A DNA stretch of 40,566 nt from Syntrophales bacterium (GTDB lineage Bacteria > Desulfobacterota > Syntrophia > Syntrophales > UBA2210). The stretch spans positions 1 through 40,566 of the forward strand of contig JALOBE010000023.1 in the NCBI GenBank assembly GCA_023228425.1, given 5' to 3'. Position 1 is the stretch's first letter; the number at the start of each line of letters is the position of its first letter. The notes under the pieces are model-generated. The model was given only the letters and a program-made list of their open reading frames with translations. It had not been told where the DNA came from and did no database searches. This document shows, piece by piece, positions 25,135-33,808 of this stretch. The translations under genes were made by a program, and so were the position numbers.

Positions 25135-26565
25135 ATGCGTTCAATCAGCACTGAGGCAAAGGTAGGGATATTTGTTCTTGTGGCCATGGTCATCCTGGCC
25201 TACATGTCCTTCCGGGTGGGTGAATACGGATTCGGACTCAGGGAAGGCTACACCGTATCGGCTGTTTTCGAAAGTGTTTCCGGGCTGAAGCGTGACGCCT
25301 TCGTGCAGATCGCCGGTGTCGAGGTCGGCAGGGTGGAGCGTATTTCCCTCAAGAACGGCCGCGCCGAGGTGGTCATGCGGATTATTCCATCGGTCCGCCT
25401 CGAAAAGGACGTCACGGCCTCTCTCAGGACCTATGGCATCCTGGGGGACAAGTACGTCGATATCGCCCCGGGAACCCCGGAATCGGGCTACCTGCCTGAA
25501 GGCGGCGAGATAGTCTACGTGGAAATGCCGGCCGATCTGGACAAGCTGCTCCGTGAATTGGGAACCATAGCCAATGACGTCATGGCCGTGACGGCATCGT
25601 TGAGGCACGTTATCGGCGGCGATGAGGGAGAGGCCAACCTGCGCTCCATTGTTGAAAATACCCGTGACCTTATGGTGAACCTGAACAGGGTGGTGGAACG
25701 GAGCGATAAAAGCTTCGGACAATTGTCGGAAAGCCTGACAGCGGCATCCCGGGAGATGCAGCGAACCTTTACGGCCCTCAGCGATATTTCAGAGCGGATC
25801 AGCCGCGGCGAGGGAACCTTGGGCCAACTCGTTGAGAACAGGGAGCTCTTCGACAACCTGACCACGACGGTCGCTTCCATTCAGAAGATCACGGATCAGA
25901 TAAGCACCGGCGAGGGGACCATCGGAAAGCTGATATACGAAGATGAGACCGTGGAGAACATCAACCTGGGGTTGAAAAGCATCGACCGGAGCATGGAGAG
26001 TATCAACCGGTATATTTCAAAAACGGAACAGTTTCGGACTTTTGTAGGTTATCGGGGGGAATATCTCACCAGGAGCGACAAGGCGAAATCCTACTTTCAG
26101 GTCAGAATTCAGCCCCGGGAGGATATGTTCTACATCCTAGGACTGGTGTCTGATCCCCGGGGCAGAAGGACCATCACAGAACGAAGCATCGGCGGAGCCC
26201 TCCCCGTTCGCATCGAGGAATATGACAAGAGCGGCCTTCTCTTTGACGCCCAGATCGGCAAGAGGTTCAAGGACCTGGCCCTGCGGGGCGGCATTTTTGA
26301 ATCCACCGGCGGTGTAGCCGCTGATTTTTACACCCTCAATGACAATCTGAAGGTTACCCTGGAGGCCTTTGATTTTGACGACGAGCGCCGGACCCATCTG
26401 AAAGTCTACGCGGCCTACCAGTTGTTCAGGAATGTGCATCTCACGGCGGGCTGGGATGATTTCATCAGCAAGCACGGCAATTCCTCACCCTTTCTCGGAC
26501 TTTCCATCCACTTCGAGGATCGGGATCTCAAGTACATACTCTCCAGTGTTCCCACGTCCCCCTGA
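25135..26565 (+). CDS. mlaD: MlaD-like MCE protein with C-terminal barrel-like domain
   Basis: The 476-residue protein has one N-terminal membrane helix (about 10-27) and an MCE domain (about 35-115: GYTVSAVFESVSGLKRDAFV, then YGILGDKYVDIAPG). A long helical region of about 200 residues with repeated RGEGTLGQLV / TGEGTIGKLI elements follows. E. coli MlaD (183 residues) ends soon after its MCE domain. The last ~150 residues consist of alternating short beta strands (LKVTLEAFDFDDERRTHLKV, then FLGLSIHFEDRDLKY) and resemble an outer-membrane barrel or barrel-like sheet. Such long MCE proteins could span the periplasm. ATG at 25135 is chosen because the signal-anchor starts there; the frame extends upstream to 25063. 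Confidence 0.85.
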   Translation: MRSISTEAKVGIFVLVAMVILAYMSFRVGEYGFGLREGYTVSAVFESVSGLKRDAFVQIAGVEVGRVERISLKNGRAEVVMRIIPSVRLEKDVTASLRTYGILGDKYVDIAPGTPESGYLPEGGEIVYVEMPADLDKLLRELGTIANDVMAVTASLRHVIGGDEGEANLRSIVENTRDLMVNLNRVVERSDKSFGQLSESLTAASREMQRTFTALSDISERISRGEGTLGQLVENRELFDNLTTTVASIQKITDQISTGEGTIGKLIYEDETVENINLGLKSIDRSMESINRYISKTEQFRTFVGYRGEYLTRSDKAKSYFQVRIQPREDMFYILGLVSDPRGRRTITERSIGGALPVRIEEYDKSGLLFDAQIGKRFKDLALRGGIFESTGGVAADFYTLNDNLKVTLEAFDFDDERRTHLKVYAAYQLFRNVHLTAGWDDFISKHGNSSPFLGLSIHFEDRDLKYILSSVPTSP

Positions 26566-26579
26566 CATGACTGCCCGGC

Positions 26580-26724
26580 AGATTCATTTCCTTGATTACT
26601 TCATACGCCTGTGAGAGACTACCTACGACTATCGCTTTGGTCATGGGGGTACCTCCTTTGGGGTTTTGGAATATCATCGGTGGTACCCCTTTCTCGTCAG
26701 TGACACAAGATATGATACATTACC
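26580..26724 (-). mobile_element. 145-bp left-end fragment of the IS256-family element
   Basis: On the minus strand this matches 8703-8847 with about seven mismatches by eye. It comprises the terminal repeat, the ribosome-binding site and the first ~22 codons of the transposase (MTKAIVVGSLSQAYEVIKEM). Similarity stops abruptly at 26580, 14 bp after the mlaD stop codon. The element's outer end (GGTAATG) is at 26724. Confidence 0.85.
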
Positions 26725-26815
26725 CCGGCAGAGCGGGACTTGACAGAAAAGGTTGTATAAATATATTAGCGTCATCACCGAGAGCGACCCCGGTTTTTTG
26801 AAGGGCGGGATCCCT

Positions 26816-27115
26816 GAATTTTGTCATTCCGGGGAACGCCCAGGACACCGTGATTCCGAGGAGCACTCGAGGTGCCGTCCTCGCGAGGAGCGTTCAAAGT
26901 ACCGCCATAGCGGGGAGCGTTCAAAGCGCTGTCATTTCGAGGCGCGCAGCGACGAGAAATCTTGTTCTTCAACCGTCATCGTGAAAGATTTCTCCCTCCG
27001 GTCGAAATGACGACGGGGGGCGTTCGAAGTGACAGGGGGGACGCTCGAAATGACGACGGAGGCGGTCGAAACGATGAAGAAGAGCGATCGTAATGGCACA
27101 AAAGATGGCTCTTTA
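26816..27115 (+). repeat. R1 repeat cluster 1
   Basis: The gene-free stretch 26725-27163 holds degenerate tandem copies of repeat family R1. Units contain GTCATTTCGAGG...GCGACGAGAAATC, the reverse-orientation partner GATTTCTCCCTCCGGTCGAA, and GTTCGAAGTGACAGGGG-type spacers. The units are partly self-complementary and could form hairpins in RNA. No coding frame in the stretch looks real. Confidence 0.7.
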
Positions 27116-27163
27116 ACGGTCTTAGGTGCTTGATACCGGCCAGGGAGAGCGATTTTTTCCGTT

Positions 27164-27709
27164 ATGTACTTTTCACGAGAGCAGATAGTCGCCGTCGGGC
27201 GATGTTTCAGCGGAGCGGAAAGGCTGACCGAACGGTACTTCAATCTCGGTCGGGACGCGTTCAGTACGAACCGTTACGATGTCAAGACCCGGTTTTTCCT
27301 GGCCGATCACGAGGTGGACGATCGCGCCTTCGCCCACCTGGTGAGGTATGAGTACCGCAGGCCCGGCTGGGAGGACCCAACGGGAGACAACGATTTTTTC
27401 AAGATTTGCCTGCAGGATGGAAGAATACTCCACGCCGTCGAGCGGAGCGCGTCCTTCGTCAAGCTGGAACCGCTCATGTGTTACATAGCCATCCACGAAC
27501 TGATTCACGTGATACGGTTCAGCCGTGGTGAGGCCGACTTCGATGCATCGTTGGAAGAAAAGGTGGTAGAAGAAGAAAAGGTCCATGAAATAACACGGAC
27601 CATACTGAAACCCCACGCTGACCGGGACATGAACCTCGTTATCGATTGCTTCAGGAGCGATTATCACGTGGGGGATATTTTTACCGGGGAAGAAGCTTCG
27701 GGAAACTGA
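27164..27709 (+). CDS. Conserved hypothetical protein with HExxH metal-binding motif
   Basis: The 181-residue soluble protein has IAIHELIHVIRFSRGE near residues 108-123. The HELIH is an HExxH zinc motif, and a run of acidic residues with another His (EEEKVHEIT) follows about 25 residues later. This looks like a small predicted metalloprotease or a metal-binding relative; the third ligand is not certain. I do not know its substrate. It lies 27 bp upstream of the FmdB-type zinc-ribbon gene, which suggests one transcript. ATG at 27164 gives the full frame, but no strong Shine-Dalgarno sequence is visible. Confidence 0.65.
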   Translation: MYFSREQIVAVGRCFSGAERLTERYFNLGRDAFSTNRYDVKTRFFLADHEVDDRAFAHLVRYEYRRPGWEDPTGDNDFFKICLQDGRILHAVERSASFVKLEPLMCYIAIHELIHVIRFSRGEADFDASLEEKVVEEEKVHEITRTILKPHADRDMNLVIDCFRSDYHVGDIFTGEEASGN

Positions 27710-27736
27710 CGATCATGGGGATGGAGGATTGTAATT

Positions 27737-28006
27737 ATGCCGATTTACGAGTACAAATGTGACGTTTGCGGCAAAGACTTTGAAGTGTTCCAGGGAATAT
27801 CCGATCCGCCGGTGACGGCCTGCCGGTTCTGCAAGGGCAGGGTACGAAAACAGATGTCCCTGAGTTCCTTTCATTTGAAGGGCACCGGCTGGTACGTGAC
27901 CGATTACGGCGGAAAGAAACCTTCTGGACAGCCCGCTGATACCTGCGCTTCGGAAGCGGAGGCGACCGGCTCGGCACTACCGGAAAAGGCAAACGGTCAC
28001 GAATGA
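27737..28006 (+). CDS. FmdB-family zinc-ribbon protein
   Basis: The 89-residue protein begins MPIYEYKCDVCGKDFEVFQ and has a second CRFC pair about 20 residues on. This C-x2-C...C-x2-C arrangement is the zinc ribbon of the FmdB (CxxC_CxxC_SSSS) family. After the ribbon comes FHLKGTGWYVTDYGGKK, the usual family linker, and a low-complexity acidic tail. The family was first linked to formamidase regulation, but its general function is unknown. GGAGGATTGTAAT precedes ATG. A strong terminator follows at 28125. Confidence 0.88.
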   Translation: MPIYEYKCDVCGKDFEVFQGISDPPVTACRFCKGRVRKQMSLSSFHLKGTGWYVTDYGGKKPSGQPADTCASEAEATGSALPEKANGHE

Positions 28007-28067
28007 CGGCATCGTAAAAAGGCCGGATGCTGCGTCGGACTTCATTCTTCGTCACGACGATGCACCA

Positions 28068-28092
28068 TAAGTACGCCTCATTCCTTAAGGAT
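28068..28092 (-). repeat. Partial R2 composite repeat
   Basis: On the minus strand AGGAATGAGGCGTACTT matches the left part of the composite R2 repeat at 33125-33242. The central palindrome of that repeat is absent here. Confidence 0.5.
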
Positions 28093-28124
28093 GCGCGCGC
28101 CGTGCCTCACGGAGCTTTTTTTAC

Positions 28125-28160
28125 AAAGCCGTCCTCTATCGGACGGCTTTCGGACTTTTT
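28125..28160 (+). terminator. Rho-independent terminator after the FmdB gene, with R3 repeat
   Basis: AAAGCCGTCC (28125-28134) pairs perfectly with GGACGGCTTT (28141-28150), followed by CGGACTTTTT. The terminal T run is provided by an R3 repeat copy (28152-28173). It separates the FmdB gene from the convergent selD. Confidence 0.8.
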
Positions 28161-28191
28161 ACGGGGACCATCAAAATGAAAGGTCTCAATA

Positions 28192-29247
28192 TCAGATTAC
28201 CGTGATTATTCCCGGTGATTCCGCCTCGACATGGCCGACGATTGACGCGTCGTGGATGTCGCTCTTCTTCATCTGTTCAACCATGCGGACCGCCTCCTCC
28301 ACCGGCAGAGCTATGAAAAGCCCGCCCGATGTCTGAGGGTCGAAAAACACATCCATGAGCCATTCGGGGCAGGCGGGATCCTGCCGAACCATGTGCATTC
28401 GGTACGATCTGTTGCGGTGGAGGCCGCCGGGCAGCATCCCTTGTTCCACAAATTCGCCTATTCCGGGAAAGACGGGGACCTGTGACGAGCGTATCACCAT
28501 GCCCGTGTCGCTTCCCTCGATCATCTCGCAGGCATGGCCCAGGAACCCGAAGCCCGTGATGTCGGTGCAGGCATGCACGGTGTAATTCAGCATGATCCCG
28601 GCAGCTTTCCGGTTCAATTCGATCATGGTTTGTGTGGTCAGCCGGACCAGATCCGGGGAAGCAATGCCCGCTTTCAGCGCCGTGTTGACGATGCCCGTCC
28701 CCAGAGGTTTGGTCAGCACCAGGGCGTCCCCCGGTCGGGCTCCCCGGTTCAACAGGAGCCTCTCCGGATGGACGGTTCCCGTGACGGAAAGACCGTACTT
28801 GATCTCCCGGTCGTCCACCGTGTGGCCCCCCACGAGGAGAACCTCTGCCTCGCGCATCATGTCGAGCCCTCCCCGAAGAATATCGTGGAGGATCGAAAAG
28901 TCCATGTCGTTCGCGGGGAAGCAGACGATGTTCATGGCCGTCAGGGGCATACCGCCCATGGCATAGACATCGGAAAGGGCGTTGGACACGGCCACCTGGC
29001 CGAAGGTGTATGGATCATCGACAATGGGGGTGAAAAAATCCACTGTCTGGATCAGGGCCAGGTCTTCCGTGAGCTTATACACCCCCGCGTCCTCGCCGTG
29101 TTCGATTCCGGCGAGCAGGTTCGGATGGGACGTAAGCGGCAGTCCACTGAGAGCTTTATTCAGGTCGCCCGGACCGATCTTGCAGGCTCACCCGGCTCCC
29201 CTGACCGTTTGGGTCAGCCGTATCGCGGTGGGGTTTTTTTCCTTCAT
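28192..29247 (-). CDS. selD: Selenide, water dikinase with selenocysteine (UGA at 29188-29190)
   Basis: SelD makes selenophosphate, the selenium donor for selenocysteine and selenouridine, from selenide and ATP. The sequence is complete only if an in-frame TGA is read as selenocysteine. From ATG at 29247 it runs MKEKNPTAIRLTQTVRGAG, then TGA at residue 20, then ACKIGPGDL. This is exactly the active-site G-[C/U]-x-x-K loop, with the catalytic Lys at 23. The total is 351 residues, the normal length. Downstream motifs include DFFTPIVDDPYTFGQVAVSN, VGGHTVDDREIKYG and DITGFGFLGHA. GGTC-CGGGC-GACC, starting 12 bases after the TGA, can form a short hairpin where a bacterial SECIS element would lie. 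A frame without UGA decoding would start at 29082 and lose the active site. Confidence 0.9.
29160..29187 (-). promoter_or_regulatory. Candidate bacterial SECIS hairpin in selD
   Basis: Within the coding strand just after the TGA, GGTC and GACC flank the loop CGGGC, beginning 12 bases 3' of the codon. Bacterial SECIS elements sit within about 40 bases of the UGA. The hairpin was found by eye and its fit to SelB was not tested. Confidence 0.45.
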
Positions 29248-29446
29248 ACCTTCTCCGGCGGGGACTATCCCCTGATGATCATGGACGGCGCTTGCTGTTC
29301 GTCCTGAGATCCGTGAAAAACTCTCCATTGTGTCAGTTTGAACGTTTCCCGCAATGGCGGTACCTTGAACGCTCCTCACAACAATACCATCGAACGATCT
29401 TGTCACCCTTTGTATCGGACAGTGAGGTCTGTGTCAAACTCATTCC

Positions 29447-29467
29447 TGACGGTCCCGTAAAAAGTCC
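29447..29467 (-). repeat. R3 repeat, inverted copy
   Basis: The reverse complement reads GGACTTTTTACGGGACC then GTCA, matching the copies at 107 and 28152. The gene-free stretch 29248-29893 also holds degenerate R1-like pieces around 29335-29400 and an R2 copy at 29566. I see no gene in it. Confidence 0.65.
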
Positions 29468-29565
29468 GAATTTCCCGGAAGCAGCGTTGTAACTCATTGG
29501 AAATATTGAGTCCGACTTTCAAAATTCGCCATATTTCGACTTCTTGCGAGGACGTCATTCCTGAC

Positions 29566-29602
29566 GGCTTCGTACAATGGTACCGGAGGCATGCCTCCGG
29601 CA
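29566..29602 (-). repeat. R2 palindromic repeat, inverted copy
   Basis: The minus strand reads TGCCGGAGGCATGCCTCCGG then TACCATTGTACGAAGCC. CCGGAGGCATGCCTCCGG is a perfect 18-bp palindrome. Copies are at 33205-33242 and 40196-40233. Confidence 0.75.
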
Positions 29603-29893
29603 CTATGCAATCACACAATCCAAAGGTTTTTTCGGGACCCTCGGCGTCTGGCCGCCGGTTCCGGTGGGGTTGTTGCCTTCGGGTCCGTTCCTGTGATATG
29701 CAGACTCCATGAAGTCGTCGGTATGAAACGTCAGCTTCCGGCGGGTCGAACGCTTGGTCCGCCCTGTCGATGAAGGGACCTTCAACCGAGCCGCGGGGAT
29801 ACGTGGCGCACCCGGCCCTCGCCGGCAGGGCGCATCCATAACCGGCGGACGTCCCGGGGTCCCGCCTGGATGAGAGAGCAGAGTGGCAGGAAC

Positions 29894-31273
29894 ATGATCC
29901 GTTATTACAGCACCAACAGAAACCTTATGGCTGAAGCGGGTATCACCCCTTTCAGCGGCCGGGTCACCTTTCCGGAGGCCCTCCTGCAGGGCCAGGCCCC
30001 CGACGAGGGCCTCTTCATGCCCGATACCATTCAGCGGATTTCACTGCCGCAGATCCTGTCGCTTCGGGGGAAACCCTATCCCGACGCGGCGTTTCTGGTG
30101 ACGGAAGCGTTCCTCCGCCATGACATCGATCACGAATCCCTGAGGACCGTGGTTGAAGAATCCTATCCCTTCGGCGTACCTCTGGAGCGGGTTTATGACC
30201 GGAAGTACATCATGCGCCTCGACCGGGGCCCTACGGCTTCCTTTAAGGATTTCGCCGCCCGCATGATGGCCCGCCTCATGAGCCACTTCAAGGGACCCGG
30301 GAGGCGGCTGAACGTACTCGTGGCCACCTCGGGCGATACGGGAAGCGCCGTGGGGGAGGCCTTCAAGGGGGTCGAGGGGATCGATGTATACATTCTTTAC
30401 CCCCGAAACGAGGTGAGCGGCCGGCAGAAAAAGCAGCTCGATACAATCGGCATGAACGTGCGGGCCCTTTCCGTAGAGGGCAAATTCGATGACTGCCAGA
30501 ACCTGGTCAAAGAAGCCTTTTCAGATCCGGGGTTGGTTCACCTGAATTTTACCTCGGCCAATTCCATTAATTTCGGGCGCATCCTCCCCCAAATGGTGTA
30601 CTACGTTTATGCCTATGCCCAACTGGCCCGCGACGATGGTGAAGAGATGGTCGTTTCTGTCCCGTCGGGTAACTTCGGCAACGCCCTGGGATGCGAGTAC
30701 GCCCGGAGGATGGGCCTGCCCGTGCGTGTGCTGGTGATGCCCACCAACGAAAACGACGAATTTCCCCGGTTCCTGGAAAGCGGGCACTACCAGGCGGTGT
30801 CTCCTTCCCGGGCCTGCCTGTCCAACGCCATGAACGTGGGGCATCCGAGCAACCTCGCCCGCTTCTTCGATCTCTACGGCGGAACGGTTGACCGGAAAGG
30901 AAGAGTGCACAGCCTTCCCGACCTGGACCGGATGAGAAAGGCCATTTTTTCGGTCGGCGTATCCGACGCTGTGACCCGGGATACGATCAGGACCGTCTAC
31001 GAACGTTACGGAACGATACTCGAGCCTCACGGCGCAGTAGGCTGGCGCGGACTCGAGACTTGGCTTGAAACGAACGGGGATTTTCCACTCTGCCTGTCCC
31101 TTGAAACGGCCCATCCGGCGAAGTTCCCCGATGAAATAATTGAATTGCTGGGGATCGTCCCGGACATGCCCGAAAGCATGGCCGGCATCGATGAGCGACG
31201 GGGCGAGCCGGTCGAACTGCCCACCGATTACCAAACCTTCAGGGAGTACCTGTTGCGGAATCTCGACGCCTGA
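29894..31273 (+). CDS. thrC: Threonine synthase
   Basis: A PLP enzyme converting O-phosphohomoserine to threonine. From ATG at 29894 the protein has 459 residues and starts MIRYYSTNRNL, the usual family opening. DRGPTASFKDFAARMM carries the PLP lysine (near residue 112), VATSGDTGSAVGEAF the phosphate-binding loop, and FTSANSINFGRILPQMVYYV and PSGNFGNALGCEYA are typical type-1 ThrC segments. An in-frame ATG at 29870 would add eight residues; AGGA just before 29894 is close but usable. The gene ends 2 bp from the stop of the convergent oppA-like gene. Confidence 0.92.
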   Translation: MIRYYSTNRNLMAEAGITPFSGRVTFPEALLQGQAPDEGLFMPDTIQRISLPQILSLRGKPYPDAAFLVTEAFLRHDIDHESLRTVVEESYPFGVPLERVYDRKYIMRLDRGPTASFKDFAARMMARLMSHFKGPGRRLNVLVATSGDTGSAVGEAFKGVEGIDVYILYPRNEVSGRQKKQLDTIGMNVRALSVEGKFDDCQNLVKEAFSDPGLVHLNFTSANSINFGRILPQMVYYVYAYAQLARDDGEEMVVSVPSGNFGNALGCEYARRMGLPVRVLVMPTNENDEFPRFLESGHYQAVSPSRACLSNAMNVGHPSNLARFFDLYGGTVDRKGRVHSLPDLDRMRKAIFSVGVSDAVTRDTIRTVYERYGTILEPHGAVGWRGLETWLETNGDFPLCLSLETAHPAKFPDEIIELLGIVPDMPESMAGIDERRGEPVELPTDYQTFREYLLRNLDA

Positions 31274-31275
31274 AT

Positions 31276-32937
31276 TCAGAAAGTCATGACGTAACGCTGT
31301 TCCGGAAGCGGAACATACCATTCTATGAAGTTGTGGCCGATTCCGATAGGGGCGGGTTCGATACCCCGGAAACGGGCATGGATGATGGGGAGGGCCTGGG
31401 GGACAAAGAGAAAGGTGTAGGGCTGCTCCTCGGCGATAATTTCCTGGATCCTGTGATAACAGGCCTTGCGGAGTTCCTGCTCGAAGGTGCTTCGCCCCCG
31501 TTCGAGAAGTTCATCCACCTCGTCATTGGCAAAGGAAATGAAATTAAGTTCGCCGGGCCGTGTCTTGCTTGAATGCCACACGTCATACATGTCGGGGTCC
31601 ATGCTGATACTCCAGCCCAGTATCGTCGCGTCGAAGCGCTTCCTGTTGATGAACTCGTTGATGAAGGCGGCCCATTCAATGATTCTGATTTTGACGTCGA
31701 TGCCGATTTCGGCGAGTCGTCGCTGAATGATTTCGGCGCACTTGGCCCTCACCTCGTTGCCTTGGTTTGTGATGATTTCAAAGGAAAACCGCCGGCCGTC
31801 CCGGTCGAGAAAGCCGTCGCCCGTCGTATCGGTCCAGCCCGCTTCGGCGAGCAGCTCCAACGCCTTTTCCGGGTTGTAACGATAGCGGCGCACATCGGGG
31901 TTGTAGGCCCAGGTGCCCGGCTTGAGAGGGCCCGTCGCTTCCTGCCCCAGCCCGAGGAGAACGCCCCGGATGATTTCTTGTGTATCGATGGCGTAACTGA
32001 GGGCCTGCCGCACCCGCCGGTCCTGGAACAGGGGGTTTTCGTGGTTATAGCCCAGGTAGGTGTAGCCAAAAGAAAGGTACTGGTACTTGTTGTAGTTTTT
32101 GCGGAAGAGAGGTGTTTCAGTCTGCCGGGTGAACTGGAGCGGCGTGAGGTTCATCTCGTCGATGCCCTGGGCACGTAATTCCAGGAACATGGTGGCCATG
32201 TCCGGAATTATTCTCATGATATATCCGTCGACACGGGGTCTGCCCTCGAAATAGCCGGGATTGGCCACAAGGACGATTTTCTGTCCGGTCACCCATTCTT
32301 TGAACATGAAGGGACCCGTTCCGACGGGGTGGCGCCCCAGGGGACTCCTGGTTATGTCCCGCCCCTCGAGCAGGTGGCGGGGAAGTATGACGGCGCTCCA
32401 GCTTGCCAGTGCCGGAGCGAAGGGCTCATCATAGGTGACACGGAAGGTGTGATCGTCAAGCACCTCCGCCTGGGTCACCTTGAGAAAATCTCCCGCGTAG
32501 GCCGTGGGCGTCTTCGGGTCGACGGTTACCTGCCAGGTGTAGAGAACATCATGGGCCGTGAACGGTTCGCCGTCATGCCAGGTCACGTCATCCCTCAGGT
32601 GAAAGGTGATGACAAGACCATCGTCCGAAATATCCCAGGAACGGGCCAGATCGCCTGAGATGGTTATATCCTTGTCATATTTGACGAGCCCGTTGAAAAC
32701 GAGCCGGGCGATGCCGTGGGATGTACTGTCCGATGAAAGAATCGGTATGAGGTTCGAGGCGTCGCCGATGGATCCTTCTACAAGGATGTCGCCGTAGGCG
32801 GGGGCCTCGTCCGATAGGGCGGTCCCTTCTCCGTCGCCGATTTCCTTATCCCGGGGGCTGTCGCAACCCCAGGCGAGGAGCGCTAGGAGAAGGGTCGCGA
32901 CGCTGAGAATTCTTGCTGTTGTGGCTCTGGAACCCAT
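31276..32937 (-). CDS. Oligopeptide/dipeptide ABC transporter substrate-binding lipoprotein
   Basis: The 553-residue protein has a lipoprotein signal peptide (LLALLAWGC, lipidated Cys 25) and the family 5 extracellular solute-binding fold. DISDDGLVITFHLRDDVTWH is the characteristic early motif, and QALSYAIDTQEIIRGVLLG and YNPEKALELLAEAGW are typical of the second lobe. It would capture peptides or similar solutes in the periplasm for an ABC importer. No permease or ATPase genes of such an importer are in this window, so it may work with a remote system. It converges with thrC with no visible terminator. Confidence 0.9.
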   Translation of the reverse strand: MGSRATTARILSVATLLLALLAWGCDSPRDKEIGDGEGTALSDEAPAYGDILVEGSIGDASNLIPILSSDSTSHGIARLVFNGLVKYDKDITISGDLARSWDISDDGLVITFHLRDDVTWHDGEPFTAHDVLYTWQVTVDPKTPTAYAGDFLKVTQAEVLDDHTFRVTYDEPFAPALASWSAVILPRHLLEGRDITRSPLGRHPVGTGPFMFKEWVTGQKIVLVANPGYFEGRPRVDGYIMRIIPDMATMFLELRAQGIDEMNLTPLQFTRQTETPLFRKNYNKYQYLSFGYTYLGYNHENPLFQDRRVRQALSYAIDTQEIIRGVLLGLGQEATGPLKPGTWAYNPDVRRYRYNPEKALELLAEAGWTDTTGDGFLDRDGRRFSFEIITNQGNEVRAKCAEIIQRRLAEIGIDVKIRIIEWAAFINEFINRKRFDATILGWSISMDPDMYDVWHSSKTRPGELNFISFANDEVDELLERGRSTFEQELRKACYHRIQEIIAEEQPYTFLFVPQALPIIHARFRGIEPAPIGIGHNFIEWYVPLPEQRYVMTF

Positions 32938-33124
32938 AAGAAAGATTCATAGCACAGTCTGATGCGAAGTCAACGTGCTTCAGAGATACCCCGGCGGGTG
33001 TCGTTATTTTCTTTTTCATATGCCGGAACGTGTGATATAAAGCTTCCCAAGGTCGGCGGCCTCGTAAGAAGTGGAAAAACGTCTGATAGAGGACAGCTTT
33101 GTAAAAAACTTCGCAGGTACGGCG

Positions 33125-33242
33125 TGAACGTTCTGAGGAATGAGGCGTACTTCGGAGTACGCCGCGGTGACGGGGGCCGGAGCGCGATCAGACATCCGGT
33201 TATAATGCCGGAGGCATGCCCCCGGTACCATTGTACGAAGCC
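33125..33242 (+). repeat. R2 composite repeat, full copy
   Basis: The repeat has TGAGGAATGAGGCGTACTTC (with inner palindrome GCGTACTTCGGAGTACGC) followed by ATGCCGGAGGCATGCCCCCG and GTACCATTGTACGAAGCC. The same order recurs at about 40150-40233. It lies in the 870-bp gene-free stretch 32938-33808, which also holds R1 cluster 2. Confidence 0.7.
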
Positions 33243-33279
33243 ATCGAGACCGGGACCTTTATTGTATCATTTCGAGGAG

Positions 33280-33540
33280 TATCGCGATTGTGTCCGAGGA
33301 GCGCCTTAAGGTCCGTCATTTCAAGGAGCGAAGCAATTTTGTCATTTCGAGGAGCGGAGCAATTTTGTCATTTCGAGGAGCGAAGCGACGAGAAATCCAT
33401 GCCCCGAGCACAGCGAGGGATCTTTAAGACTTCTCACATGCGTTCGAAGTGACAGGGAAGTGTTCGAAGTGACAGGGGAACGTTCGAAGTGACGGGGGAG
33501 CGGTCGAAATGACACAATCGATAGGTGTAAAGGTCTCAGA
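33280..33540 (+). repeat. R1 repeat cluster 2
   Basis: Tandem units TCATTTCGAGGAGCGAAGC...GACGAGAAATC are followed by CGAGCACAGCGAGGGATCTT, CTTCTCACATGCGTTCGAAG and several GTTCGAAGTGACAGGGG units. The cluster ends in ACACAATCGATAGG and AAAGGTCTCA. The last ~170 bp are nearly repeated at 36170-36340 in the same orientation. No gene is visible between this cluster and tolQ. Confidence 0.8.
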
Positions 33541-33808
33541 CTGTACACCGTATACCGGAAGCGGAAGGCGCCTGCGCGGGACAGTGAAGGCTGGCGGTCG
33601 CGTCAAGATGATCCGGGAGTGTCATTTTCAAAAACCCAAATGAATGCGGTATGTTGAAACGCCATTCGTGGAAAACGGATCGTGGCGGGACTTACTGTTT
33701 GAACTACAAATCGACCTTTGACGACCGCGTAAAGCTCGAAACAGGTTCGATGCGGGAGGGCGTCGCAAGAGGGTCCTGTTTAATTCAGCGGTTTTAAGGA
33801 GACATATA

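Noticed and set aside
33436..33510. Regularly spaced GTTCGAAGTGAC units resembling a CRISPR array
   Set aside because: Units are only about 12-15 bp, spacers are short G-rich runs, spacing is irregular and no cas genes are present. They are part of R1.
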